Source of the DNA: CAYGUK01 sp964352985
GTDB lineage: Bacteria; Pseudomonadota; Gammaproteobacteria; JAHCLG01
Assembly (NCBI GenBank): GCA_964352985.1
Contig: CAYGUK010000072.1
Coordinates: forward strand, 1-20,650
DNA length: 20,650 bases
Reading direction: 5' to 3'
Under the pieces are notes generated by a model. The model had not been told where the DNA came from. It saw nothing but the letters and a program-made list of their open reading frames with translations, and searched no databases. The first letter of the stretch is position 1; every line of letters begins with the position of its first letter. Made by a program: the position numbers and the translations under genes. Shown here piece after piece: positions 1 through 7,957 of the stretch.

Positions 1-2
1 GC

Positions 3-242
3 TCAGAATTTATCATTCGTTCTGAAATATTTTCACCATTCGAAATGATTCAATCGGCAACGTTAATCAATGCCGAGTTGTTAAACATGACAGATAAACT
101 CGGCGTCATTAAAGAAAATGCGTTCGCTGATCTCATTGTCTTTAATAAAAACCCACTTAAGGATGTCAATTTATTTAATCAACAAGGCGAACCTATCGAG
201 TTAATAATAAAAAATGGTGAATGTTTTAAAAATAATTTTTAA
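3..242 (+). CDS. Amidohydrolase family protein, C-terminal fragment (cut by window edge)
   Basis: The reading frame is open from base 3 with no start codon before the edge, so this is the last 79 codons of a gene that begins outside the window. The internal ATG at position 45 is not a convincing start, because the residues before it (SEFIIRSEIFSPFE) already fit the family. The tail carries the pattern usual at the end of metal-dependent amidohydrolases: a helix that places the protein (MIQSATLINAELLNM), then the small beta-sandwich return KLGVIKENAFADLIVFNKNP, and a final strand (IELIIKNGECF). In imidazolonepropionase-like and related amidohydrolases this segment rebuilds the non-catalytic beta domain. 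The metal ligands lie upstream and cannot be seen, so the substrate is unknown. It converges on the dehydrogenase gene at 415. Confidence 0.75.
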   Translation, partial: SEFIIRSEIFSPFEMIQSATLINAELLNMTDKLGVIKENAFADLIVFNKNPLKDVNLFNQQGEPIELIIKNGECFKNNF

Positions 243-336
243 CTCGCTTTCGATAGGTGAGCATGCGGTGTTGGTAATGACTAAAAATAATTGAAATTCC
301 TAACTAGAGAATTTATGAATAAACTGAGTGTGAAAA

Positions 337-370
337 TATTTTACTGTTTTTTTGTAACTTATTTTACTGT
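337..370. repeat. 11-bp direct repeat, two copies
   Basis: The string TATTTTACTGT occurs at 337-347 and again at 360-370, so the copies start 23 bases apart. It lies in the 172-base gap between the converging amidohydrolase and dehydrogenase genes. There is no hairpin with a T-run here, and no other feature is visible in this gap. It may be a slippage duplication in AT-rich DNA. Confidence 0.35.
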
Positions 371-414
371 AATAAAGTATTTCTAAAAATTACATTTAAT
401 TGTGATATATAAAT

Positions 415-1161
415 TCAATCCATACCAATCTGATCATTTGGCATCACCAACAATCTGTTAATTGCAACATGTCTTGGACGCGTCACAGCAAATAAAATAG
501 TATCTGCCACATCTTCACCTGATAATGCTTTAACTTTTTCATAAACTTTATCCGCGCGATTTTTATCTTGGGCAAATCGAACAATAGAAAATTCCGTTTC
601 AACCATACCTGGTTCGATAGTTAGAATTCGGATATTTTGACCATGACATTCAATTTTTAACGCACGTGTAAACGCATCAACAGCATGTTTCGTTGCACAA
701 TACACACTACCACCCGCATAAACACGATGCCCAGAAATTGAACTCACATTAACGATATCGCCATGATTGCGTTTTTTCATTTTCGGAATAACTTGCTGAG
801 TGACATAAGCGAGACCTTTAATGTTGGTATCTATCATTTTATCCCAATCATCCATATTGGCATCACCAATCGTGTCTAGACCTAGGGCTAAACCTGCATT
901 ATTTATTAGAATATCAATATCGGAAAAATGTTGGAGTTTTTCAGTGACCATTTTTTTATTGCTCACATCTAATGTGCAATAATCTACTTTTGTATTGTAT
1001 TCTTGGCTTAAACTCTCGACTAAACTAACGAGTTTTTCTTCTCTTCTCGCACTTAAAATAACATGACATCCGGCTTTAGCAAAAACTTTAGCACAAGCTT
1101 CTCCAATACCTGCTGACGCACCTGTGATAAATACTTTTTTGCCTTGAATATCCACAGCCAT
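415..1161 (-). CDS. ydfG: SDR-family NADP-dependent dehydrogenase, YdfG-like (3-hydroxy acid dehydrogenase)
   Basis: A 248-residue classical short-chain dehydrogenase/reductase. The Rossmann nucleotide loop TGASAGIG is at residues 13-20, an arginine pair at 39-40 favours NADP(H), and NNAG is at 87-90. The catalytic set is Ser141, Tyr154 and Lys158 (YCATK), with the usual 13-residue spacing between Ser and Tyr. The stretch IEPGMVETEFS and the ending HVAINRLLVMP follow E. coli YdfG (IEPGLVGGTEFS, HVNINTLEMMP), which oxidises L-allo-threonine, serine and 3-hydroxy acids and reduces malonic semialdehyde. The ATG is preceded by GGAG with a 6-base spacer, so the start is secure. It is cytosolic and lies downstream of the 480-aa unknown gene with a 70-base gap; co-transcription is possible. 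The exact substrate is inferred by resemblance. Confidence 0.88.
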   Translation of the reverse strand: MAVDIQGKKVFITGASAGIGEACAKVFAKAGCHVILSARREEKLVSLVESLSQEYNTKVDYCTLDVSNKKMVTEKLQHFSDIDILINNAGLALGLDTIGDANMDDWDKMIDTNIKGLAYVTQQVIPKMKKRNHGDIVNVSSISGHRVYAGGSVYCATKHAVDAFTRALKIECHGQNIRILTIEPGMVETEFSIVRFAQDKNRADKVYEKVKALSGEDVADTILFAVTRPRHVAINRLLVMPNDQIGMD

Positions 1162-1231
1162 TTGTTACTCCGCGTGAAAATTTATTTATAGTCGCACTAT
1201 ACAAGGAAAATAAAAATTTTACCACGTTGGA

Positions 1232-2674
1232 TTATGCGCCGGGTAGTTGCGTGTATCGACAGTCAGAATGAACTTCATCATCGATACCTATTTCTTCCAA
1301 TTTACAAGTAGTTTTATACCAAGGTGGTGTGTGATCAAAACCAGGAAAATCTTCAGGATCGAGTCTAGATAATGCGCTATATTTTATACCTTCAATAGTA
1401 CGCGACGAAGTTTCTTCTACAAAATCATCTTGTAATTGATGTTCTCTCCGACTCACATCTAATAATATTAGTAATTCAGCTGTATCTAATGCGAAGCTAC
1501 TGCAATTTAAACTCTTATCAATTATCCCTTGCACATAAGGACCTAATTCAATATAAAGTTCATAGCCACCAACCATTGCCCCAATTTTAGCGACAGTAAA
1601 CAACATATCTTTTACATCATGACGGAGTATTTTACCTGTTAACGAAATATTTCGACAACGCTCATAAACTTCATTGAGTTCGGTACAATCCATTGCCATA
1701 GCAATCGCGCCAAAAATAGGCGTTAACGCAGGCATCGTAAAAATAGAAATCACCATCAATAATGCCGAAACCATTTTTACTTTCTTAGCATGTCGTTTAA
1801 TAAATTGTAATATTTTAGGTAAATCATTGCAGATTTCAGCACTATCATAATATCTCAATAATGAGACTTCTATTGCAGTAAAGGATTGTTGTAACTGAGC
1901 TAACAGCTGACATTGAAAATCATCCTCTTCATCAATATAACAAGCAAGCGCATCGAGTAAAGCTTTATGTAAACTTTCTTGTTTTTGATTTAATCCTTGT
2001 AAGCGACTATTTGCTTCGGATTTAGTCCTCGGTTTATCAGCAATTAATTCCAACATTTCTTCTAATAATCTAAAGATATTTTCAAACGTTCTATCTTCAT
2101 GAAGTAATGGCTGAATACAATCAGAAGGTGCAATAGCTAAACTTTCTCGCATTTTGATTGTTGTGGTAGACAATCTTCTAACCGATGATTCTGAGATTTG
2201 CTTTAACACTAAATCATGTTGTGTTGTTTGGATTTTTCTCAAATGAACAACACATAAACTCACCATTAATTTTGCTTGTCTTATTTCTGAAAAAAATAAT
2301 TTTAAAAACCCAATTCTATTTATTAAGAATTCCATATGATTAATGATTGAAGCTAATAAAGAACTTGGTCTTAAATCAGCATTGACTAATTGATGCCCGC
2401 CCCGTTCTGAATCAATTTCATCAAGATGATAAACGGGATTCGTGCTATGTTCGTCATCAAATAGTAAATTATTTGCCAGTCGTTCAATATCAATTTCTAA
2501 GAATTCAACTGTGGTTTGCACCGTTTGAAAGGATTTTTCATCGTAGAGTTCACTAAGCGCATCAACTAATTGATGCAAGATTTCTCGAACTTGACGATAA
2601 TGTTTAGCGAATACTGAGTGTATCGCGCTGCTATCTTCCATAATTCTAAAAGAGACTAATTGACCACTTCCCAT
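1232..2674 (-). CDS. Hypothetical helical protein with one hydrophobic segment (480 aa)
   Basis: I do not recognise this protein. It is 480 residues, rich in leucine, glutamate and lysine, and appears almost entirely alpha-helical. One long hydrophobic stretch (about residues 301-328, beginning VSALLMVISIFTMPA) could be a membrane segment or hairpin; a weaker one follows near 361-385. There is no signal peptide and no catalytic motif that I can name. The C-terminal 50 residues are acidic. The ATG has AAGGG six bases upstream and a well-formed promoter sits at 2710-2738, so it seems to be expressed from its own promoter. Large helical orphans of this kind are typical of the secreted-effector pool of intracellular Legionellales, but nothing in the sequence proves secretion. 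Confidence 0.7.
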   Translation of the reverse strand: MGSGQLVSFRIMEDSSAIHSVFAKHYRQVREILHQLVDALSELYDEKSFQTVQTTVEFLEIDIERLANNLLFDDEHSTNPVYHLDEIDSERGGHQLVNADLRPSSLLASIINHMEFLINRIGFLKLFFSEIRQAKLMVSLCVVHLRKIQTTQHDLVLKQISESSVRRLSTTTIKMRESLAIAPSDCIQPLLHEDRTFENIFRLLEEMLELIADKPRTKSEANSRLQGLNQKQESLHKALLDALACYIDEEDDFQCQLLAQLQQSFTAIEVSLLRYYDSAEICNDLPKILQFIKRHAKKVKMVSALLMVISIFTMPALTPIFGAIAMAMDCTELNEVYERCRNISLTGKILRHDVKDMLFTVAKIGAMVGGYELYIELGPYVQGIIDKSLNCSSFALDTAELLILLDVSRREHQLQDDFVEETSSRTIEGIKYSALSRLDPEDFPGFDHTPPWYKTTCKLEEIGIDDEVHSDCRYTQLPGA

Positions 2675-2709
2675 GTCATGCCCTTTTATCTTATTTGTTA
2701 TTCACTTTC

Positions 2710-2738
2710 ATTATATCAATCGTCAAATTGTGTTTCAG
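2710..2738 (-). promoter_or_regulatory. Sigma-70 promoter with extended -10, for the 480-aa gene
   Basis: On the minus strand a -35 CTGAAA (2733-2738) and a perfect -10 TATAAT (2710-2715) are separated by exactly 17 bases. A TG one base ahead of the -10 makes it an extended -10. It lies 36 bases upstream of the ATG at 2674. Confidence 0.65.
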
Positions 2739-2831
2739 TAGAAATAAGTAGCTTTTTCTTAGGGGAAAATTAAAATTAATCTGGGTTGCTTTTTATTTTA
2801 TTTATTTTTTGTATGGTTTTGTCACAATGAG

Positions 2832-3440
2832 TTAAGAACGATTTTGTCTAAGCATAACGCTTCGTGTTCGTGCGCCATCTTTGCGTTTAGCTTTAGGTTC
2901 TGAAATTTCTGCGCTATGTAAATATTCACGTACTTTAGCTTTCCGCTCAGTATCAGTCATCACTGGTGTAATTAAATGGACATGATCTTCTGCTTTATCT
3001 CCAGCATGCTTTTTTAATCTTTCCAGAATTTCGTCATCAACCATTTTATTTTCTGCTGCATCTAATAATGTATTTCGTTTACTTTTGCTTAAGTGAGACA
3101 ACTCTCTGAAAAATTGTTCTGGGATATTAATCGCTTCATACTGTGTCTCTAATCTGTTTTGACTATATTGATAGGCTTTCATCCACCTGGCTTTTTCAAC
3201 ATTGTTTAGATTATATTTATTGAGCATATGCGTAAGACCTTTATCATCATGCTCTAAAATATCATTAAATTTATTTTCTGCAATAATTTTTCTTTTTGTA
3301 TTAACATCGTGATAAAAATCAAGAATATGAGGCGCTAAAAATCGTGATAATTTGATGGCCCCAGAGATAGCCGATAAAATAAGCCCCGGTATAATTAAAG
3401 GTGGAAAAAAAACACCACAAGCGATGAGAGTCATCCCCAC
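2832..3440 (-). CDS. Hypothetical protein with N-terminal hydrophobic segment; 5' end probably damaged
   Basis: I do not recognise this protein. The 202 residues given start at a GTG with no Shine-Dalgarno sequence, directly before a hydrophobic stretch (residues 4-28, IACGVFFPPLIIPGLILSAI). A charged helical body and a very basic tail (KAKRKDGARTRS) follow. The frame is open for 27 more codons upstream and meets the TGA of the 316-aa gene in the same frame. That extra stretch reads like protein (NLNAENEVEIFEKKLDVLEW). Either one 546-codon gene was split by a nonsense mutation, or this gene began at the ATG overlapping that TGA (3523-3525, with GAGG five bases upstream) and lost frame through one extra base in the following TTT. 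Real but possibly non-functional; function unknown. Confidence 0.55.
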   Translation of the reverse strand: MGMTLIACGVFFPPLIIPGLILSAISGAIKLSRFLAPHILDFYHDVNTKRKIIAENKFNDILEHDDKGLTHMLNKYNLNNVEKARWMKAYQYSQNRLETQYEAINIPEQFFRELSHLSKSKRNTLLDAAENKMVDDEILERLKKHAGDKAEDHVHLITPVMTDTERKAKVREYLHSAEISEPKAKRKDGARTRSVMLRQNRS

Positions 3441-3521
3441 AGCCGCAAAAGACCATTCTAAGACATCAAGTTTTTTTTCGAAAATTTCTACTTCATTTTC
3501 TGCATTTAAATTAAATACGAT

Positions 3522-4472
3522 TCATAAATCCTCAAGAGATGAATTGTCATCAATATGTTCAAAATTTAATTGAGATAATCTCCCATTTAAACTCTCATCT
3601 GTTTTTAAAGCCTGAAACTGCTTAATTTGTTTACTGTTATAACCTAAATTTTCAAGAGCGTTATCATCTAGATTTCTAACCCGATATAAAGCTAACGCTT
3701 TTCGACGACTTTGGTTTAACATTTCTTCACATTGTTTAATATCGGATTCAAGCAAATATATTTGCTTACGAAGTGCTAATAACTTTTCAAGTTTATCCCT
3801 TTGGTCTTTGTCTATTTCTCCTTTGTTTTTTAAATCTGCGATTTCTTTATTTAATTTTTTCAGATTATCAATTTCTCTATCAATTGTTTTTAATTGTGAG
3901 AATAACTTACCTTTTGACTCTTCTAATTCTTCAATCTTTTGCTGAGCATTTTCAGCTTGCATAATCAATTCATTAATCATCACTAACGGATCTCGTCGAG
4001 ACATGGCACTATGTAAATCCACACAACTTTTAATTTGCGAATACCACATAGCTGCGGCAAAACCAAATGCGCCTGCAGCCCCCCCTAAGGTTCCCGCTAA
4101 AACATGAACATGCTTTGATAGTAATGAAATAATCGTTGAGCCACCTAAAATGCCACCATTGACAAACCAACTCGCACGATTCCAATTTTTTGTATCATCT
4201 AAATTTAAACCAAGACGGTTTTTCTCATCTTCTACTTGAGTAACGGCAACCCCCAGTAACATATCCCAAAAATTCCAAAAAGGGCCAACAATATGATATA
4301 AACCAGTAACTCTAGTGGAATCTCGAAATTGTTTAAAAAAAGCGACACAAGTTCCAAAGGCAAAAACAACTCGCATGCCTTCATCGGCAAAATCACTTGC
4401 CATGATCCAATTTTCTAAATCAATGATTTTATGTAGATCATGATCGCTATTATAATCTTGATAACTGAGCAC
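3522..4472 (-). CDS. Hypothetical membrane/coiled-coil protein (316 aa)
   Basis: I do not recognise this protein. The N-terminal half has hydrophobic, glycine- and alanine-rich segments at about residues 33-47, 57-78 and 100-145 (including AGTLGGAAGAFGFAAAMW). From about 167 to 258 there is a long charged helix with heptad-like leucine/isoleucine spacing (QQKIEELEESKGKLFSQLK), best read as a coiled coil. The C-terminus is acidic. The listed start is a GTG with only a weak purine stretch ahead; an in-frame TAG lies two codons further upstream. ATG at codon 24 is the other possible start. Its TGA stop overlaps an ATG (ATGA) belonging to the next unit, so the two were probably translated together or were one protein. 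Membrane anchoring plus coiled coil suggests interaction with membranes or a partner protein; this is inference. Confidence 0.62.
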   Translation of the reverse strand: MLSYQDYNSDHDLHKIIDLENWIMASDFADEGMRVVFAFGTCVAFFKQFRDSTRVTGLYHIVGPFWNFWDMLLGVAVTQVEDEKNRLGLNLDDTKNWNRASWFVNGGILGGSTIISLLSKHVHVLAGTLGGAAGAFGFAAAMWYSQIKSCVDLHSAMSRRDPLVMINELIMQAENAQQKIEELEESKGKLFSQLKTIDREIDNLKKLNKEIADLKNKGEIDKDQRDKLEKLLALRKQIYLLESDIKQCEEMLNQSRRKALALYRVRNLDDNALENLGYNSKQIKQFQALKTDESLNGRLSQLNFEHIDDNSSLEDL

Positions 4473-4822
4473 TCTATTACACTTAAAATGTTAAATATTC
4501 TTATTCATTAAGTATAGTCCATGGTATAAATCAATAATGTCCAAAGCATTGATTTTTATAAGCAAAAAATGTTAACTACTTTAACGTGTTAAATTTTAGA
4601 TTAATTTTTGCTGAAACGTTACCGTAGAATATCGGGTATTAAACACTTGATGATATTAATAATCAGGAGAAATTCCACTGCATTACTTTAATAGAATCGA
4701 TAGCTATTAACTAATAAGATGAAATTGTTATTTAGTAAAATCAACCGCCCGTATCATTAAAGAGTACATGTTATATTTCTCTTTAACGATACGAGCGCCT
4801 TAATTCTGTATAAATATTTTTA
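4473..4822. other. 350-base intergenic region with palindromes and a terminator
   Basis: No gene is visible on either strand. On the side of the 328-aa gene it holds the hairpin described separately at 4746-4797. Near the middle are GTTAAC (4571-4576) and the inverted repeat TTAACGTGTTAA (4581-4592), which could be an operator for the 316-aa gene. A -10-like TATACT occurs on the minus strand close to that gene, but I find no matching -35. Confidence 0.4.
4746..4797 (-). terminator. Long hairpin, probable transcription terminator of the 328-aa gene
   Basis: Read on the minus strand, CGCTCGTATCGTTAAAGAG and CTCTTTAATGATACGGGCG form an uninterrupted 19-base-pair stem with two G-U wobbles and a 14-base loop. 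On the plus strand the same two positions are mismatched, so the fold belongs to minus-strand RNA. It begins 25 bases after the stop codon at 4823. The tail (GTTGATTTTACT) is only moderately U-rich, so it may also act as a processing or stability element. Confidence 0.6.
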
Positions 4823-5809
4823 TTATCTGGTCAGTTTTATCGGCATATCCTCAGATAAAATCACCCCTTCTTTCTTTTGCATCATATCGATTTCATCTGC
4901 TTGTAACTTGTCATTTTTCAAAGATGGAATATGTTGAGGAATGAATTCGCTGTCACAATTTAAATCCTCGATATTCTGAGTTATCGATGAACTCGAGTCA
5001 TCTATCAATAATGTGCTTTGATCAAAATTGATATTTTTTTTCAGAACGTTATAGCTGGGAGTTTTCGCTACCGTTAAAGTTGGATTAAACATAAATGAAA
5101 ATAAGTTTAATCGGCTTATCGTCGAAAATAAGGTTGAGATAATGGACTTTTCTGCTTTGGAATCTTTATCTTTTACTTTATCCACATCCGTTTTTTCTTT
5201 GAAAAAGATCTCGACAATTTTATCCTTAATTTTTTTCACACCTGTTTTAATAAATTCAGATATTGGCTTGATAACATGTTCATTAAAACCTGTTATCGCT
5301 TTACTTAATAAAAAAGACGGAATAATGACTAAACATTTTAGCGCTAGTTGCGAAGCTCTAGTTAACAAAATTAAAGAAGCATCGATCAATAATGGTATTG
5401 CCAATGGAATAAGCCATAATTTATTCTCTTCTATTTTAGCTTTCATTGCCTTGTAAGCAGGATATAATACATCATGATAAACCACGGTGTTTAACAAAAT
5501 TTTAGATATTAAATTCCCAACTAAAAAAGTAAAATTAAAAATATTAAATAATCTTAATTCAGCAATATCAACATATCTAGGACGACTAGAGTCCTCTCCC
5601 GTATTGGGTAAATCATCTAATATAAAACTATGAAATTTCATTTTAAGATCGTGATCAAACTTCGTATTTAAGCCATAAGCATCGTAAAAAACAGCTCTAA
5701 ACAACATTGATAATCGGTTTTTAGTTTCGAATTGTTTAAAATCAAATTTTGCAAAATCTTTTTTTATCATATTTTTAGTAAAATATTCTTTTAAGTCAAA
5801 CTGAGGCAT
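4823..5809 (-). CDS. Hypothetical membrane protein (328 aa)
   Basis: I do not recognise this protein. The ATG at 5809 (MPQFDLKEYF) is chosen because GGAG stands seven bases ahead; the longer frame starts only at a TTG eight codons earlier. Hydrophobic segments lie at about residues 86-108, 131-150 and 154-173 (WLIPLAIPLLIDASLILL, LALKCLVIIPSFLL), so it is likely membrane-embedded. A lysine-rich stretch follows (about 189-222). The last 100 residues are polar with a serine run and an acidic end (KKEGVILSEDMPIKLTR). There is no signal peptide and no enzyme motif. It stands alone, with its own hairpin terminator and an inverted repeat upstream. Its acidic C-terminus loosely resembles Dot/Icm translocation signals, but that is weak evidence. 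Confidence 0.68.
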   Translation of the reverse strand: MPQFDLKEYFTKNMIKKDFAKFDFKQFETKNRLSMLFRAVFYDAYGLNTKFDHDLKMKFHSFILDDLPNTGEDSSRPRYVDIAELRLFNIFNFTFLVGNLISKILLNTVVYHDVLYPAYKAMKAKIEENKLWLIPLAIPLLIDASLILLTRASQLALKCLVIIPSFLLSKAITGFNEHVIKPISEFIKTGVKKIKDKIVEIFFKEKTDVDKVKDKDSKAEKSIISTLFSTISRLNLFSFMFNPTLTVAKTPSYNVLKKNINFDQSTLLIDDSSSSITQNIEDLNCDSEFIPQHIPSLKNDKLQADEIDMMQKKEGVILSEDMPIKLTR

Positions 5810-5867
5810 AACCTTACTCCCATTTTTTTTCAAATTTATTTTGCTTATGTATAAAGATAAGATTATT

Positions 5868-5881
5868 TAGACAAATGTCTA
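5868..5881. repeat. Inverted repeat TAGACA-AA-TGTCTA upstream of the 328-aa gene
   Basis: Two 6-base arms with a 2-base centre lie 59 bases before the ATG at 5809. On the minus strand a TATACA element lies between it and the gene. The position suits an operator, but no regulator can be assigned and the short palindrome could be chance. Confidence 0.3.
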
Positions 5882-5948
5882 TGCAAAAAAATGGCTATTT
5901 TTGATGAGTAAATTTTACGAAGTTTTCTGCTGACGTGATTAATAACAC

Positions 5949-6539
5949 TCAAATAACAATGATATATAATTGCTTAGGACCATGAGCTCCCAACACAATG
6001 TTTTGTTCTATATCACCCGTCCGAGATGGTCCAGTAATAAAATTGAGCGTTCTTGGTTTATTGGGATAACATAACCATGCCTGTTCTAAACTGATAACAA
6101 TATTTTCTTTTTTAATAATTGCGATGTGACAAAAACTGCTAAAATTATCTAGCGCATTAAAAGTCGCTGAAGAAGAATAAATTAAACTCCCCGTTTCAGC
6201 AACTGCAAATTCAGCTTGGTTAATCGCAACAATATTATCCTCTACTGTAGAATTCTCGATCAGTGAAACATTCTCTAACGCAGTAATATAATCGTTTTGT
6301 CCCATTAAGACTTGGCATTCAACGTTAAGTTGATTCAAAATAGTGATAACTTGAGGTTTAATTTCATCAGCATAATTTACGTGATAAATATTCGCACCAG
6401 CGTTTATCGCATGTTGTTCAAAATATTCAACTACTGACTCATGTTCATTTAACTTAAATTCTTGTGTTAATGTGAGATAAGATTCTTTTGATGTAGCGGA
6501 CTTTATTTTTTGTAAAATTTTTTCACGGCTATCCGTCAT
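5949..6539 (-). CDS. lutC: LutC, lactate-utilisation LUD-domain protein
   Basis: A 196-residue LUD-domain protein, third gene of the lactate oxidation operon. The family pattern is clear in the C-terminal half: AVAETGSLIYSS near residues 111-122 and the ending GPSRTGDIEQNIVLGAHGP, which matches the ligand-binding loop of LutC/YkgG proteins. LutC acts with LutA and LutB in oxidation of L-lactate to pyruvate in the cytosol or at the membrane face; its own biochemical role in the complex is poorly defined. It is a little shorter than B. subtilis LutC (about 240 residues), mainly at the N-terminus. It starts five bases after the lutB stop, and AGAGG lies eight bases before its ATG, inside the end of lutB, so the two genes are translationally close. 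Confidence 0.9.
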   Translation of the reverse strand: MTDSREKILQKIKSATSKESYLTLTQEFKLNEHESVVEYFEQHAINAGANIYHVNYADEIKPQVITILNQLNVECQVLMGQNDYITALENVSLIENSTVEDNIVAINQAEFAVAETGSLIYSSSATFNALDNFSSFCHIAIIKKENIVISLEQAWLCYPNKPRTLNFITGPSRTGDIEQNIVLGAHGPKQLYIIVI

Positions 6540-6544
6540 ATTGT

Positions 6545-7957
6545 TTACCTCTTTTTTTTAAAACAACCAAAAGCACTTGGCACTGTCATAAATCGAAATT
6601 TCGTCCAGTTTTTTAACAATGGAAAATACGTTAAATAAGTTTTATTCTTGCTGGATAGTCTCATGATTTTTCGTACTATAAATACCAACATCCGATACAA
6701 TTTTGGATGAGTCACTAAAAATCCCCACACAGTTAAAAAAAATCGTGACCTTGTAGAATCTAAATGTTGGTTATATTCTTTTTCGCGACAATTACGCATT
6801 AAACTCGTCAGCGGAATTTTAACGGGACAAACCGTTTCACATTTACCACAAAATGTAGAAGCATGGGTAATCGAGTGATATTTTTTTCCATCTGTTAAAT
6901 TTGACGTTAACACGATTCCCATTGGCCCTGGGTAAACCCAACCATAAGCATGCCCACCAACTGCTGCGTATACTGGACAATGATTCATACACGCACCACA
7001 ACGTATACAACGTAACATTTTTTTCATATTATTTTTTAACATGGTTGAGCGACCATTATCCAATAAAATAACATGAAAATTTTCAACTCCCGCACAATCT
7101 CCTATACGTTTTTTCCCAGTAAAAAAAGTCGTATAAGCTGTCATTGCTTGACCTGTTGCTGAACGCCCCAACAACCGAATTAAAGTTGCCGCTTCATTAA
7201 AACGGGGAACGACTTTTTCAATGCTCGTGATCACCAGATGAACTTTCGGTAATAATTGAGTTAAATCAGCATTGCCCTCATTCGTCACCGTCACACAAGT
7301 TCCCGTATCAGCAATTAAAAAATTCGCACCGGTAATACCCACATCTGCTTTAAAGTATTTTTCTCGTAAAATCTCACGCGCTTCATCCACCAAAGGATTA
7401 ATGTCGTCAATTTGTCGATTCGGATCAAGTGATAGATGATGGTGTTTAAAATCATCGCGAATTTGTTCTTTAATTAGATGAAGTGCCGGCGCAACAATAT
7501 GTGTGGGTTTTTCTTTGCGTAATTGGATAATATATTCACCCAAGTCTGACTCGATGGCATTAAAATCATGTTGTTCTAAAAAATCATTTAAGTGGATTTC
7601 TTCGGTGATCATGGATTTAGATTTAATGATATTTTTAGCTTGATATTGTTTTAGTAATTGCAAAACAATTTGGCACGCCTCATTACAATCACTCGCCCAA
7701 TGCACCTTACCACCATTTTTTTTTACATTAGATTCGAATTCGATGAGATAATGATCTAAATTATCGAGACAATGATCTTTAATTTTAGCCGCTTCATCTC
7801 GCAAGGCTTCAAAATTGGAAATCTCACTCATTGCAATTTTGCGCTTTTTGACAAAGCCTGAATTAATATGGGTTAATGCTTTTTGTAATCGCTGATTTTT
7901 CAGTGCTTGTTCTGCTTTTTCATTCATCCTAAATTCAGTCATGAGCAGAACACTCAT
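6545..7957 (-). CDS. lutB: LutB, iron-sulfur lactate-utilisation protein
   Basis: A 470-residue protein with an N-terminal LUD-like domain and a C-terminal ferredoxin-type domain. The first cluster motif, CIRCGACMNHCP, supplies Cys317, Cys320, Cys323 and Cys327; the second, CGKCETVCP, supplies Cys370, Cys373 and Cys377. TGTCVTVTNEGN near 218-229 and YPGPMGIVLTSNL near 342-354 are further family hallmarks. LutB carries electrons during conversion of lactate to pyruvate. Length agrees with the B. subtilis protein. The ATG at 7957 has AGAGG six bases ahead, which supports a 23-base overlap with the end of lutA. Later in-frame ATGs at codons 6 and 11 are weaker choices. The regulators LutR/LldR and the permease LutP are not in this window. 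Confidence 0.94.
   Translation of the reverse strand: MSVLLMTEFRMNEKAEQALKNQRLQKALTHINSGFVKKRKIAMSEISNFEALRDEAAKIKDHCLDNLDHYLIEFESNVKKNGGKVHWASDCNEACQIVLQLLKQYQAKNIIKSKSMITEEIHLNDFLEQHDFNAIESDLGEYIIQLRKEKPTHIVAPALHLIKEQIRDDFKHHHLSLDPNRQIDDINPLVDEAREILREKYFKADVGITGANFLIADTGTCVTVTNEGNADLTQLLPKVHLVITSIEKVVPRFNEAATLIRLLGRSATGQAMTAYTTFFTGKKRIGDCAGVENFHVILLDNGRSTMLKNNMKKMLRCIRCGACMNHCPVYAAVGGHAYGWVYPGPMGIVLTSNLTDGKKYHSITHASTFCGKCETVCPVKIPLTSLMRNCREKEYNQHLDSTRSRFFLTVWGFLVTHPKLYRMLVFIVRKIMRLSSKNKTYLTYFPLLKNWTKFRFMTVPSAFGCFKKKR

Noticed and set aside
3352..3573. Plus-strand open frame opposite the two unknown minus-strand genes
   Set aside because: It is antisense to convincing coding sequence and crosses the junction of two genes; no ribosome-binding site or domain.
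4719..4763. 14-codon plus-strand frame MKLLFSKINRPYH before the 4746 hairpin, as a leader peptide
   Set aside because: No ribosome-binding site, it runs into the hairpin that belongs to the minus strand, and no plus-strand gene follows.
5142..5456. 104-codon plus-strand open frame inside the 328-aa gene
   Set aside because: Antisense shadow of the hydrophobic part of that gene, which is why it looks membrane-like; the real gene has a good start, hairpin terminator and sensible protein features.
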